DNA from: Pseudomonas huaxiensis
GTDB lineage: Bacteria > Pseudomonadota > Gammaproteobacteria > Pseudomonadales > Pseudomonadaceae
Reading direction: 5' to 3'
Assembly (NCBI RefSeq): GCF_003231275.1
Contig: NZ_QKVL01000017.1
Location: forward strand, 61,243 to 125,242
Length of the DNA stretch: 64,000 nt
Shown here piece after piece: positions 17,835-26,664 of this stretch. The position numbers and the translations under genes are program-made. The notes under the pieces were generated by a model that worked only from the letters and a program-made list of their open reading frames with translations, made no database searches and was not told the origin of the DNA. The stretch's first letter is position 1; the number at the start of each line of letters is the position of its first letter.

Positions 17835-18194
17835 GTGTCCAGACTTGCAGAGTTCCGCGCCGCCGAAAAAGCCCTTCAGGAACAGCTCGCACAACTGGAG
17901 GTGTTGAAAAAGGACGCTGGCCTTAAACGTGAAATCGAATTCGAACAGAAACTTGTCGCCCTGATGAAGAGCTACGACAAGGGCCTGCGCGACATCATTG
18001 CAATCCTTGACCCTGCAGCGGCCACCAAGTCCGTGGCGCGCACACCGAAACAACGTCGGGCGCGGGTAGTGAAAGTCTACGAAAACCCGAATACCGGTGA
18101 ACTGATCGAGACCAAAGGCGGCAACCACCGTGGCCTTAAAGCCTGGAAACAACAATACGGTGCGGACACCGTTGACAAGTGGTTGCGCAAGTGA
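17835..18194 (+). CDS. mvaU: H-NS-family nucleoid protein MvaU
   Basis: I start at GTG 17835, preceded by TAGGAG, giving 119 residues beginning SRLAEFRAAEKALQEQLAQL. The N-terminal half is a dimerising coiled coil. The C-terminal half carries RRARVVKVYENPNTGELIET and then KGGNHRGLKAWKQQYGADTV, the AT-hook-like DNA-binding domain of the MvaT/MvaU xenogeneic silencers. The SKLAEF-type start and the ARVVKVY stretch fit MvaU better than MvaT. It binds AT-rich DNA across the genome, silencing acquired genes together with MvaT. A hairpin terminator follows at 18265. Confidence 0.92.
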   Translation: MSRLAEFRAAEKALQEQLAQLEVLKKDAGLKREIEFEQKLVALMKSYDKGLRDIIAILDPAAATKSVARTPKQRRARVVKVYENPNTGELIETKGGNHRGLKAWKQQYGADTVDKWLRK

Positions 18195-18264
18195 ATTTCA
18201 CTTCACATATTTTTCACAATCAGTGGATCAGGATGGAGGCTGCTAAAGGATTAGCGCCCCATTC

Positions 18265-18321
18265 GCCCGCTTCGGCGGGCTTCTAATTGCTGCGCCCCGT
18301 GAGCTTCTGCCACGGGGCGCA
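18265..18321 (+). terminator. Terminator and second hairpin after mvaU
   Basis: The first hairpin is GCCCGC-TTCG-GCGGGC followed by TTCT (18265-18284), a classic UUCG-loop terminator. A second, 11-bp stem (TGCGCCCCGTG with CACGGGGCGCA, 18291-18321) follows, flanked by AATT on both sides. It may be a back-up terminator or a leader structure for gloA, whose start is 90 bp further on. Confidence 0.7.
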
Positions 18322-18410
18322 ATTGTTTGCGCAATGGATTCAGTTCCGTATCATGGCCGCTTGACTGTTTTGCCGACGCCCTTGGCGCCGGCCTCAATTG
18401 CGGAGTGCCC

Positions 18411-18932
18411 ATGAGCCTGCAAGACCTCGATACCCTCCCTGGCGTCACCGCGCAACCCGATGCCGCCACCCACAACTTCGTCTTCAACCACACCATGCTG
18501 CGGGTGAAGGACGTTGCCAAATCCCTGGACTTCTACACCCGCGTACTGGGCTTCAGCCTGGTTGAAAAGCGTGATTTCCCGGAAGCCGAATTCAGCCTGT
18601 ACTTCCTCGCTCTGGTGGACAAGGCGCAAATCCCGGCTGACGCGGCCAAGCGTACCGAGTGGATGAAATCGATCCCGGGCATTCTCGAGCTGACCCACAA
18701 CCACGGCACCGAGAACGATCCAGCATTCGCTTACCACAACGGCAACACCGATCCGCGTGGTTTCGGCCATATCTGCATTGCCGTGCCTGACATCCGTGCG
18801 GCCTGCGAGCGTTTCGAGCAACTGGGCGTGAACTTCCAGAAGCGCCTGAGCGATGGCCGTATGAAGCACCTGGCGTTCATCAAGGATCCGGATGATTACT
18901 GGGTCGAGATCATTCAGCCGACCGAGTTCTGA
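18411..18932 (+). CDS. gloA: Lactoylglutathione lyase (glyoxalase I)
   Basis: The 173-residue protein has the full glyoxalase I pattern: HTMLRVKDVAKSLDFYTRVLG with the first metal His, TNHGTE-type glutathione contacts (LELTHNHGTE), GFGHICIAVPD with the second His, and DPDDYWVEIIQP with the metal Glu. It isomerises the methylglyoxal-glutathione hemithioacetal to S-lactoylglutathione in the cytoplasm. The length and motifs fit the Zn-dependent long form of Pseudomonas and yeast-type enzymes. An upstream in-frame ATG at 18327 overlaps the leader hairpin region and is unlikely to be used. Confidence 0.93.
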   Translation: MSLQDLDTLPGVTAQPDAATHNFVFNHTMLRVKDVAKSLDFYTRVLGFSLVEKRDFPEAEFSLYFLALVDKAQIPADAAKRTEWMKSIPGILELTHNHGTENDPAFAYHNGNTDPRGFGHICIAVPDIRAACERFEQLGVNFQKRLSDGRMKHLAFIKDPDDYWVEIIQPTEF

Positions 18933-19563
18933 TGGTTTCGAGGGTTGCTACGGTACCGTGTGGGAGTTGACCAGCGATGAGGGCAGGCAGGACAACACCT
19001 CTGTTCCTGATGGCCTAATCGCTGGCAAGCCAGCTCCCACAGTTACGGTCATTCAGATCTTTGTTGGACCTGGCTTGCCAGCGATGAGCATGGGTATCTA
19101 CACATCTTTCGGTCATGTGGTGGTTGGAAGGCGCCTGTCAAAAGACCGAGTAACGGCCACCAGGCGCATGCCGGAAGTTTTCCAGTGCTCTCAAGATCGA
19201 GCGCCGCCCGCGCGGCGCATCGCGAGCTAGCTCGCTCCTACATTTGTTGCAACGCGCCTATGCCTGTCAGGCCATGGTTGACCGCCTTGGTTTGTACGAC
19301 GCGGTATCGAAGGCCATGGCACGTTGCAACCCATGTAGGAGCGAGCTTGCTCGCGATGCGCCGCGCGGGCGGCGCTCGGTCTTGAGAGCGCTGAAGAACT
19401 ATCGGCTGGCACTTGGTGGCCATGACCAGATCCTCTGACCGGCAGCTCGTGACCGTCACACAATTCCGAGATGTGTAGGTACCCATGCTTATCCCTGGCA
19501 AGCCAGCTCCCACAGGGGCGTTGCAGAGCCCTTCAGCGTAGGGCCGGATGCCGGTAAAGAACC
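18933..19563. repeat. REP-rich intergenic region with long inverted pair
   Basis: No gene is evident in these 630 bp. GGGAG(C/T)-core palindromes occur near 18960 and 19017-19041 (GCTGGCAAGCCAGCTCCCAC) and again near 19494-19516. Two copies of a roughly 65-bp unit containing GAGCGCCGCCCGCGCGGCGC and a GAGCGAGC core face each other at about 19183-19248 and 19328-19392. The arrangement matches bacterial interspersed mosaic elements. Confidence 0.8.
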
Positions 19564-19595
19564 AAAAAAAATGCCGCGATCATCGCGGCATTTTT
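19564..19595. terminator. Bidirectional terminator below the NCS1 permease
   Basis: The perfect 10-bp stem ATGCCGCGAT / ATCGCGGCAT with a one-base centre is flanked by seven A on the left and five T on the right. It can therefore stop transcripts from both strands. It lies 18 bp beyond the permease stop. Confidence 0.85.
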
Positions 19596-19613
19596 GTGTC
19601 TGCGCAGCAGCGC

Positions 19614-21014
19614 TTATCGAGTCCGCCAGGCGGCAACCAACACCTGCTCCCGCCCGCGGGTCGCCAGGCAGTAATACAGCGGAATGGTCACCAGCAGACC
19701 CACCAGCCACGACAGGTCCGCGCCTTCCACCAGATTGGCATACGGCCCGACATACAGCGCCGTGTTGGCAAACGGCAACTGCACGAGGATGCCGCAGGCG
19801 TAGGCGATAATCGCGTGCGGATTGCAGCGACCGTAGATACCCCCGTCAGCGGCAAAGATTGACGCGATGTCGTAGTTGCCGCGCTTGATCAGGTAGAAGT
19901 CGATCAGGTTGATCGACGCCCATGGCACCAGCACCAGCAGCAGCGCCAGAATCAAACCGATGAAGTGCGAGATGAAATCGGCCGTGGCACCCAGCGCGGT
20001 CAAGCAGCAACCGAACAAAATCACACCGGAGAGCACCACACGCACCTTGATGCTGGGCGTCCAGGTGCTGACGAAAGTCTGGATCGCCGTGACGATGGAA
20101 AGCACCGCGCCGTAAAGGTTCAGGGCGTTGTGGCTGATGATGTTGAGCAGGAACAGCACCATCAGGATCGGCCCCATCCAGCCGGTGGCCTGTTTCACCG
20201 CGTCCATCGCCTCGGTGCCTTCCGGCACCAGCAGCACCGCAATGGCGCCGAAGCTGAAGCAGAGGATGGTACCCAGGGTTGCACCGAAGTACGTCGCCCA
20301 GAACGGCCGGGCAATCCCCACTTCACGCGGCAGGTAGCGTGAATAGTCGGAGGTGTACGGCGAGAAGCTGATCTGCCAGATCACCCCCAGCGATACCGTG
20401 GCGATCCAGCCGGACAGGTTGAAGCTGCCGCGGGTGAGGAAGTCCGCCGGCAGGTCCTGGCTGAACATCATGATGAAGCCGGCCAGCAGCGCCGAACCCA
20501 TGACCCAGGTGCCGATACGGTTGAGGGTATGAATGAAGCGGTAGCCGATGACCCCGATGGCAGTGGCGCTCAACGCACCGAGGATGATCGCCGCGGGCAT
20601 TGGCACGCCAGGTGCAATGCCATGGATCGACTTGCCCGCCAGGACGATATTGGAAATAAAGAAGCCAACATAGATCAGCGCGGCGAAGAACACGATCAGC
20701 AGCGCGCCGTAGCGCCCAAACTGGCCGCGGCTCTGGACCATCTGCGGAATCCCCATCTGCGGCCCCTGGGCCGAGGCCAGGGCGATCACGATGCCGCCGA
20801 GCAGGTGCCCGAGGACAATTGCAATCAGCCCCCAGAACAGATTGAGGTGGAAGACCTGGACCACCATGGCCCCGGTAACGATTGGCAATGGTGCAATGTT
20901 GGTGCTGAACCACAGCGTGAACAAATCCCGCGCCTTCCCGTGGCGCTCTGCTGGCGGTACGTAATCGACCGTATGGTTTTCGATCAACTGGTGTTGCGAA
21001 GACGGCTGGGACAT
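19614..21014 (-). CDS. NCS1-family purine/pyrimidine (nucleobase) permease
   Basis: From ATG 21014 (a TTG two codons upstream is the alternative) the protein has 466 residues with about 12 membrane segments. The cytosolic N-terminus ends VPPAERHGKARDLFTLWFSTN, followed by APLPIVTGAMVVQVFHLNLFWG, typical of cytosine permease-like NCS1 transporters. QISFSPYTSDYSRYLPRE is the conserved TM6 region of the family. It should import a nucleobase or related N-heterocycle with a cation. It is divergent from the flavin reductase and monooxygenase genes and has an ATGGTATTCCA half-palindrome upstream, which places it in the same GntR regulon. Confidence 0.9.
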   Translation of the reverse strand: MSQPSSQHQLIENHTVDYVPPAERHGKARDLFTLWFSTNIAPLPIVTGAMVVQVFHLNLFWGLIAIVLGHLLGGIVIALASAQGPQMGIPQMVQSRGQFGRYGALLIVFFAALIYVGFFISNIVLAGKSIHGIAPGVPMPAAIILGALSATAIGVIGYRFIHTLNRIGTWVMGSALLAGFIMMFSQDLPADFLTRGSFNLSGWIATVSLGVIWQISFSPYTSDYSRYLPREVGIARPFWATYFGATLGTILCFSFGAIAVLLVPEGTEAMDAVKQATGWMGPILMVLFLLNIISHNALNLYGAVLSIVTAIQTFVSTWTPSIKVRVVLSGVILFGCCLTALGATADFISHFIGLILALLLVLVPWASINLIDFYLIKRGNYDIASIFAADGGIYGRCNPHAIIAYACGILVQLPFANTALYVGPYANLVEGADLSWLVGLLVTIPLYYCLATRGREQVLVAAWRTR

Positions 21015-21103
21015 GGGCAATAAGCTCGAAAGGTTCCGTTTTTATCTTTGTAGGAAACCACTTGCGGCACGCGGCAAGCGGCGTCGAAGCTGAAGACCAT
21101 ATT

Positions 21104-21115
21104 ATGGTATTCCAA
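21104..21115. promoter_or_regulatory. Putative GntR operator upstream of the permease
   Basis: ATGGTATTCCAA resembles the palindrome ATGGTATACCAT found at 30752 and shares its ATATT/TATTA lead-in. It lies 90 bp before the permease start. Inferred from similarity only. Confidence 0.55.
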
Positions 21116-21276
21116 CATTTTGACAACACTGATTCGCCCTTTTGTCGACCAACTGATCTGCTTTTTGTCTTCTCTCCCTCCTCCCTTTTTAGCAAGAAAT
21201 CCCCGTAAACATTGGGCTTAAACCAGAATCGACGCGTTCGTCCGGGCCGGAAAATTCCACTTGCAAAATAGGTATT

Positions 21277-21288
21277 ACGGTATACCAT
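21277..21288. promoter_or_regulatory. Putative GntR operator upstream of flavin reductase/monooxygenase
   Basis: ACGGTATACCAT sits 57 bp before the flavin reductase start. The surrounding segment, CTTGCA(A/C)A ... TATTA(C/T)GGTATACCATCAGACA, is nearly the same as at 30735-30769. The two promoter regions are therefore homologous and likely bind one regulator, most simply the FCD-type GntR protein at 34888. Confidence 0.7.
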
Positions 21289-21344
21289 CAGACACATCAA
21301 CGATAAAAACGCGGACAAAACCGCTGCAATCCGAGGACCATGCC

Positions 21345-21830
21345 ATGATCGACGCCACCGTCTACAAGAACGTTCTGGGCTCCTTCCCGTCCGGCGTTAC
21401 GGTGATCACCACCCTGGACGACGACGGCCAGGTGGTCGGCCTCACCGCCAGTGCCTTCAGTTCCCTGTCCATGGACCCGCCGCTGGTGCTGTTCTGCCCC
21501 AACTACAGTTCCGATTCCTACCCCGTGCTGATCCGCAACAAGCGCTTCGCCATCCACCTGCTCTCCGGCCAGCAACAAGCCGAGGCCTATGCCTTCGCGA
21601 AAAAGGGCAAAGACAAGGCCCAGGGCATCGAGTGGACGCTGAGTGCACTGGGCAACCCACTGCTGGCCAACGCCACGGCGATCATCGAGTGCGAACTGTG
21701 GCGCGAATATGAAGGTGGCGACCACGCCATCATGGTCGGCGCGGTGAAGAACCTTATCGTCCCGGAGCAGGCGCCGAGCCCGCTGATCTATTGCCGCGGC
21801 AAGATGGCCAGCCTGCCGGCCTTCGCCTGA
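21345..21830 (+). CDS. Flavin reductase (RutF/HpaC-like), copy 1
   Basis: The 161-residue protein begins YKNVLGSFPSGVTVITT and has GLTASAFSSLSMDPPLVLFC, the FMN-binding signature of short-chain flavin reductases. It should use NAD(P)H to make free reduced FMN for a partner monooxygenase, here the luciferase-like protein 95 bp downstream. It is about 70 percent identical by eye to the second reductase at 33795, including YAFAxKGKDKA and AIIECELWREY. ATG 21345 is chosen by alignment with that copy. Confidence 0.9.
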   Translation: MIDATVYKNVLGSFPSGVTVITTLDDDGQVVGLTASAFSSLSMDPPLVLFCPNYSSDSYPVLIRNKRFAIHLLSGQQQAEAYAFAKKGKDKAQGIEWTLSALGNPLLANATAIIECELWREYEGGDHAIMVGAVKNLIVPEQAPSPLIYCRGKMASLPAFA

Positions 21831-21924
21831 GCCCCTATGCTTGTGACAGGCACTGCCCTGTCCGTCCAGACACTCGCTGCCTGATCCGACAGGCGACCGA
21901 TAACAAGAGCCGAGGAAACGCCTC

Positions 21925-22968
21925 ATGAAATTTTCGTTGTTCGTACACATGGAACGCTGGGATGAACAGGTCAGCCAACGGCAACTGTTCGAAGACCTGA
22001 CCGAGCTGACCCTGATGGCCGAGAAAGGCGGGTTCAGCACCGTGTGGATCGGCGAACACCACGCGATGGAATACACCATCTCGCCAAGCCCCATGCCGCT
22101 GCTGGCGTACCTCGCCGCACGCACCGAAACCATCCACCTCGGCGCCGGCACCATCATCGCGCCGTTCTGGCACCCGATCCGCGTTGCCGGCGAATGCGCC
22201 CTGCTCGACGTGATCAGCAACGGGCGCATGGAAGTGGGCCTGGCCCGCGGCGCCTATCAGTTCGAATTCGACCGCATGGCCAACGGCATGCCGGCCTCCG
22301 AAGGCGGCGCGGCGTTGCGGGAAATGGTCCCGGCGGTACGCGCCCTGTGGCAGGGCGACTACGCCCATGACGGCGACATCTGGAAATTCCCCACCTCCAC
22401 CAGCGTGCCCAAGCCGATCCAGAAGCCGATGCCGCCGATGTGGATCGCCGCCCGCGACCCGGACTCACACAACTTCGCGGTGAAAAACGGCTGCAACGTC
22501 ATGGTCACACCGCTGATGAAAGGCGACGAGGAAGTGGTCGACCTGAAGAACAAGTTCGAAGCGGCCTTGGCCAACAACCCGGACGTGCCGCGTCCGCAAC
22601 TGATGGTGCTGCGTCACACCCACGTCCACGCGGAGTCCGATCCGGACGGCTGGAAGGTCGGCGCCCAGGCCATCAACCGCTTCTATCGCACCTTCGACGC
22701 TTGGTTCGGCAACAAGCAGACCCCGGAAAACGGTTTCCTGGCGCCGAGCCCGGAAGCGAAGTTCGCCGAACGCCCGGAATTCGAACTGGAAAGCCTGCAC
22801 AAGACCGCCATGATCGGCACGCCGCAGGAAGTCATCGAGCGCATCCGCTACTACCAGGAACTCGGCGTCGACGAGTTCAGCTTCTGGTGCGACAACAGCC
22901 TCTCGCACGAAGACAAGCGCAAGTCGCTGGAGCTGTTCATCAACGAAGTGGTGCCGACGTTCCGCTGA
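21925..22968 (+). CDS. Luciferase-like (LLM class) flavin-dependent monooxygenase
   Basis: The 347-residue product has the bacterial luciferase TIM-barrel pattern: AEKGGFSTVWIGEHHAMEY, RTETIHLGAGTIIAPFWHPIRVA, ISNGRMEVGLARGAYQFEFDR, and a C-terminal GTPQEVIERIRYYQELGVDEF. Enzymes of this class use FMNH2 and O2 to hydroxylate, cleave or oxidise small organic molecules; RutA, which opens the uracil ring, is a relative. With the NCS1 permease and flavin reductase beside it, I infer that it attacks an N-heterocyclic or nucleobase-like compound. The substrate is not identifiable from sequence. A 9-bp hairpin (22991-23020) follows the stop. Confidence 0.9.
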   Translation: MKFSLFVHMERWDEQVSQRQLFEDLTELTLMAEKGGFSTVWIGEHHAMEYTISPSPMPLLAYLAARTETIHLGAGTIIAPFWHPIRVAGECALLDVISNGRMEVGLARGAYQFEFDRMANGMPASEGGAALREMVPAVRALWQGDYAHDGDIWKFPTSTSVPKPIQKPMPPMWIAARDPDSHNFAVKNGCNVMVTPLMKGDEEVVDLKNKFEAALANNPDVPRPQLMVLRHTHVHAESDPDGWKVGAQAINRFYRTFDAWFGNKQTPENGFLAPSPEAKFAERPEFELESLHKTAMIGTPQEVIERIRYYQELGVDEFSFWCDNSLSHEDKRKSLELFINEVVPTFR

Positions 22969-22990
22969 CAGCCTGCCTGAGACAAAAGCG

Positions 22991-23020
22991 GGCTCGCCGC
23001 CCCATAAGGCACGGCGAGCC
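22991..23020 (+). terminator. Hairpin after the monooxygenase gene
   Basis: GGCTCGCCG and CGGCGAGCC pair across a 12-base loop 22 bp after the stop. There is no T-run, so it may be a weak or Rho-assisted terminator or an mRNA end stabiliser. Confidence 0.55.
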
Positions 23021-23078
23021 CCACGCTACCGCCTTCCCCGCGAAATACGCCACCTTCATCGGGTGTCAGGGGGAAATT

Positions 23079-23160
23079 AAACCTTGGTGTTGATCCGGAA
23101 AATGGGAGGACTGGTGTAACCTGCCTGCAGAAACCACAAGGTTTCGAGGCGGCAAGGTTA
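23079..23160. promoter_or_regulatory. Candidate MocR operator half-sites
   Basis: AAACCTTG occurs at 23079, its complement CAAGGTTT at 23137, and CAAGGTTA at 23153, 16 bp from the previous one. MocR regulators commonly bind widely spaced direct plus inverted half-sites near their own start, which fits this layout. Inferred, not proven. Confidence 0.5.
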
Positions 23161-23176
23161 AGTAGGGACGCAAAAA

Positions 23177-24589
23177 ATGTTTGAGATAGATCGCAACAGC
23201 AAGGTGCTGTTGGTCGACCAGATTCGCAGTGCAATCATCAGCCGCATCGAGGCCTTCCAATGGGTTCGCGGCAGTCGCCTGCCCTCGGTCAGGGCGCTGG
23301 CAAAGCAGTTGGGCGTGAGCATTTTCACGGTCAGCAGCGCTTATGAAGACCTGGTCGCGCAGCAGATCATCGAGTCCCGCCCCGGCGCCGGCTACTACAT
23401 TCTCGCCTCCGGCCCAGCCGACACCAGCAAAGACCTGGAAAAGATCATCCCACCGTCCAGCCTGCATGCCGGGTTCCTCTACCGGGCGCTGGACCCTTCG
23501 CAGTACGACACCCCCGTCAGTTCCGGCTACCTGCCACCTTCCTGGCTGGCGGACGCCGTTCCCGCGTCGGTCACCGGCAGGCTGATCCGCAACACCTTGT
23601 CGTGCAGCGTTCCGGCACCCGCCGCGGGCAGCCAGGAACTGCGCTCGGTGATCGCGAAAAAACTCCGGGAGCTGCAGATCAACGCCTCCAGCACCCAGAT
23701 CGTGGTGACCATCGGCGCCACGCACGCGTTCTCGCTAATCCGCAGCGTCATGCTCCAGCCCGGCGATTACCTGCTGGTGGAAGACCCCAGCTACCTGCTG
23801 CTGCAGTTGAAGCTGATCAAGGACCGCGACTTCAACATCATCACCGTCCCGAGAACGGCCGACGGCCCGGACCTGGAGGCCATGGAAGCGATCGTGGCCG
23901 AGTACCGGCCAAAGCTGTTCCTGACCCAGACCCTCATCCACAACCCCACCGGCGGCAACACCTCGCCGGCCAAGGGTTTCAGGATTCTGTCGCTGGCGCA
24001 GAAATATGACTTCCATATCGTCGAGGACGACATCTTCGGCGCACTGTGCACCCGGCAGATGCTGCGCCTGGCCAGCCTGGACGAGTGGAACCGCACCTTC
24101 TACCTCAGCGGTTTCAGCAAGGTGCTCAGCCCGGCGCTGCGGCTCGGCTACGTGGTGGCGCCGCCGGCGTTCGTCGAGCGGCTGATCGAACAGAAGATGT
24201 ACAACGTGCTATGTGGTTCGTCCCTGGACGAGACGATCGTGGCCTACACCCTGGAATCCGGGCGCTACCAGCACCATCTGGATGCGTTGCGCCAACGGGT
24301 GATGCAGGAACGCATCAGGGCCCGCGACTGGCTGGGCAAGGTCGGAGTCGAGTCCGACGAGGGTGTCGCGGAGGGGCTGTTTATCTGGGCGCGCTTCCCT
24401 GCGCATGTGGATCTTCGCCGCCTGGTCGAGGAGGCGCACGATGCACGAATCTTCCTGGCCCCCGGCTCACTGTTCAGCAATACCCGCGAGTTCGACCAGT
24501 ACATCCGCCTGAACGTCAGTCACTGCAACGACCTTCGTTTCAGGCAGTTCCTCGACGCCCATCTATGCAGCGAAACTGCCAGCGCTTGA
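23177..24589 (+). CDS. MocR-type regulator (GntR helix-turn-helix + aminotransferase fold)
   Basis: The 470-residue protein starts with a GntR winged helix (LLVDQIRSAIISRIEAFQW, then SRLPSVRALAKQLGVSIFT). A fold type I aminotransferase domain follows (about 110-460), with VTIGATHAFSLI, the Asp region VEDDIFGALCT, and the PLP lysine in LSGFSKVLSPALRLGYV. Such proteins sense PLP or an amino-compound adduct and control amino acid, vitamin or secondary-metabolite genes. Its 3' end overlaps the small gene 24540-24830 by 50 bp, convergently. The nearest target is the minus-strand operon 24540-30473. Confidence 0.92.
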   Translation: MFEIDRNSKVLLVDQIRSAIISRIEAFQWVRGSRLPSVRALAKQLGVSIFTVSSAYEDLVAQQIIESRPGAGYYILASGPADTSKDLEKIIPPSSLHAGFLYRALDPSQYDTPVSSGYLPPSWLADAVPASVTGRLIRNTLSCSVPAPAAGSQELRSVIAKKLRELQINASSTQIVVTIGATHAFSLIRSVMLQPGDYLLVEDPSYLLLQLKLIKDRDFNIITVPRTADGPDLEAMEAIVAEYRPKLFLTQTLIHNPTGGNTSPAKGFRILSLAQKYDFHIVEDDIFGALCTRQMLRLASLDEWNRTFYLSGFSKVLSPALRLGYVVAPPAFVERLIEQKMYNVLCGSSLDETIVAYTLESGRYQHHLDALRQRVMQERIRARDWLGKVGVESDEGVAEGLFIWARFPAHVDLRRLVEEAHDARIFLAPGSLFSNTREFDQYIRLNVSHCNDLRFRQFLDAHLCSETASA

Positions 24590-24830
24590 AGTAATCCGCC
24601 AGCGTGCTCACCTCACCCAGATCCTCATAGGAATAGATGACGCCATTGAGGATCTGCACCACGTCGTTGTCGCGCAAGGCTGGAATGACGGAGTCCTCGA
24701 GGATCTCCAGACCGTTGACCGCAAGGCTCAGGTCATCAATCCAGTACAGTGGCTTACCGTCCTGCCCCGACCATATCCGGGTGTCGGCATAGAAGGACTT
24801 CAGCGCCAATCCATTGGTTTTCATCGGCAT
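24540..24830 (-). CDS. Small protein of unknown function, last gene of the biosynthetic operon
   Basis: The 96-residue product (NGLALKSFYADTRIWSGQDG ... EDSVIPALRDNDVVQILNGV) has no signal peptide or membrane segment. It starts 42 bp after the methyltransferase stop on the same strand. ATG 24830 or ATG 24824 could be the start; GGGA lies about 11 bases before the first. I recognise no family. Acidic and Trp/Tyr-containing, it could be a small accessory or carrier-like protein, but no phosphopantetheine Asp-Ser motif is present. Its end lies inside the MocR coding region on the other strand. Confidence 0.6.
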   Translation of the reverse strand: MPMKTNGLALKSFYADTRIWSGQDGKPLYWIDDLSLAVNGLEILEDSVIPALRDNDVVQILNGVIYSYEDLGEVSTLADYFKRWQFRCIDGRRGTA

Positions 24831-24871
24831 ATCGTTGATCCCGGTTCGACTAATGAAGGTGTGGCTACCGC

Positions 24872-25633
24872 TCAGGCTTTTCGGTGAGCCTTGAAACGCA
24901 GCCGTGTTGCATCCACCGTCCAGCGCCCGCTGCCATCCAGCAGGTCGCTGACCAGTTCTTCGGTGACTTCCTCAAGGAACGGTATTCGCATCTCCATCGG
25001 CACTGCCTGCAGGTAATGGCCGCAGTTATTTCTGATCCAGTCGCCGATCGACAGTTCCGCCGACATTGGTTGCTCGAACCAACTGATATGGCTGACGTGG
25101 AAGCCGGCCCGCTCCAACACCCGCTGGTACTCATGGGCATTGGGCAGATACCAGCGCTCCATGCCCATCAGGTTGATGGACCTGCGTTCCAGCGCGCCAC
25201 TCAGGGCCCGGCGAATCAGCAAGGCGTGGCCGCGGCCGGGAAATTCCCCGACGAAGCGCCCGCCCGGCTTGAGTGCCATGAAGGCGCCACTGGCCACCTG
25301 ATCGGCCTGATGCATTTCGTGCAGTGCGTTGTGGCTGAACACTGCATCGAATTCCTGATGAAAATACAGCTCCTCGGCATTACCCCGTTTCACCTCCAGG
25401 CCCCAGGCGCGCGCGGCGAGCACCCGCTCCGGGTTGATATCGAAACCCACCACCTCGGCGCCCTGGTTTGCCAGTTGCGCGCTGAGGTAACCATTGCCAC
25501 AACCGATATCCAGCAGCCGCTCGCCCGTCTTCAGGGCCAACAGGCCCACGACATCATCGGTGCGCTGGGCAGCGCAAAGCACAGGACTCTCCTGCGATTC
25601 GGTGCTGGGGCGGAAAAAACTCGGAGCACTCAT
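24872..25633 (-). CDS. Class I SAM-dependent methyltransferase
   Basis: The 253-residue protein has the Rossmann SAM motifs: LLDIGCGNGYLSAQLA (motif I), EVVGFDINPERVLAAR with the acidic residue of motif II, FDAVFSHNALHEM (motif IV), and LKPGGRFVGEF (motif post-IV). It resembles the UbiE/Methyltransf_11 group, whose members methylate C, N or O atoms of small molecules. It lies between the EamA transporter (66 bp upstream) and the 96-residue protein. Within this operon it is probably a tailoring enzyme. Confidence 0.9.
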   Translation of the reverse strand: MSAPSFFRPSTESQESPVLCAAQRTDDVVGLLALKTGERLLDIGCGNGYLSAQLANQGAEVVGFDINPERVLAARAWGLEVKRGNAEELYFHQEFDAVFSHNALHEMHQADQVASGAFMALKPGGRFVGEFPGRGHALLIRRALSGALERRSINLMGMERWYLPNAHEYQRVLERAGFHVSHISWFEQPMSAELSIGDWIRNNCGHYLQAVPMEMRIPFLEEVTEELVSDLLDGSGRWTVDATRLRFKAHRKA

Positions 25634-25699
25634 CTGATGGTTTCCGTCTGGGTATCAGGATGAAAAGTCGCGCCAGTCGCCTGGCGCGGAAAAAAGACT

Positions 25700-26599
25700 T
25701 CAGATGCGTTTGGACAGCCAGACCAGAACGATCACGATGGCGCACACCGCCGGGGTCAACCAGTTCCAGGCTTCGCCCATCAGCCAGATCGAGAAGGCGA
25801 AGGTGAAGAACGGCTGCAGCAGTTGCAGTTGGCTGATGCGCTGGATACCACCCAGTGCCAGGGCACGGTTCCACGAGAAGAAGCCCAGCAGCGAGTTGAT
25901 CAGCGCGAGGAACAGCAGCGCCGCAACGCCCTGGCCCGGCAGGTTGGCGATGGTCTCGCTGTCGTACAGCCAGAGGCTGACCGGCAGCAGCACCGGCAGG
26001 CTGATGACCAGGGTCCAGCACATCACCTGCCAGCCCGGCAATTCCTTGGACAGCGCGCCACCCTGTGCGTAGCCGAAGCCGGCCAGCAGCACCGCGCCCA
26101 GCAGCGCCAGGTCGCCGATGTAGATCTCTTCGACATTCGACTTGATCACGGTGTAGGCCAGCACGACGAGGAAACCGAGACTCGACACCAGCCAGAACAT
26201 CTTCGACGGCCGGGTGCCGGTGATCAGGGTGCCGAAGATCGCGGTGGACAGCGGCAGCGCCGCGAGCACGACGCCGCCGTGGCTGACCGGCACGTGCTGC
26301 ATGCCCAGTGCGGTCAGGATCGGGAAACCGTAGACGATACCGGTGGAGGTCAGCAGCATGCGCTTGACCTGGGAGCGGTTAGGCAGCGTCGCCCGACCGA
26401 TGATCAGGAACGGAATCGCCGCAAACGCAGCCAGTACCGAGCGGAAAAAGCCGACTTGCAGGGCGCTCAGATCACCAGCGAGCATCTTCGCCGCCGGCAG
26501 GGTCATGGCGAAGGCCGCGACCGAAATGAGGCCCAGGAAATAGGCTTGCAGGTCCTGATTCTTTGTTTCTTGAAAGCTGGCGACAGTGCTTTGCGTCAT
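25700..26599 (-). CDS. EamA/DMT-family transporter
   Basis: Starting at ATG 26599 (AAGGAA upstream), the protein has 299 residues and ten membrane helices in two repeats (FLGLISVAAFAMTLPAAKML and GDLALLGAVLLAGFGYAQGG). These are inner-membrane exporters, often of amino acids or metabolites. Gene order dioxygenase, EamA, methyltransferase on one strand suggests that it exports the product of the operon or gives self-resistance. An in-frame start 20 codons upstream lies within the previous gene's stop region and is less likely. Confidence 0.88.
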   Translation of the reverse strand: MTQSTVASFQETKNQDLQAYFLGLISVAAFAMTLPAAKMLAGDLSALQVGFFRSVLAAFAAIPFLIIGRATLPNRSQVKRMLLTSTGIVYGFPILTALGMQHVPVSHGGVVLAALPLSTAIFGTLITGTRPSKMFWLVSSLGFLVVLAYTVIKSNVEEIYIGDLALLGAVLLAGFGYAQGGALSKELPGWQVMCWTLVISLPVLLPVSLWLYDSETIANLPGQGVAALLFLALINSLLGFFSWNRALALGGIQRISQLQLLQPFFTFAFSIWLMGEAWNWLTPAVCAIVIVLVWLSKRI

Positions 26600-26664
26600 T
26601 GCAACGGTTCCTTCTGGCTTGGCCGGTAAGGCATCCGCCCGACGTGGGCGGATGCGCACGCCGG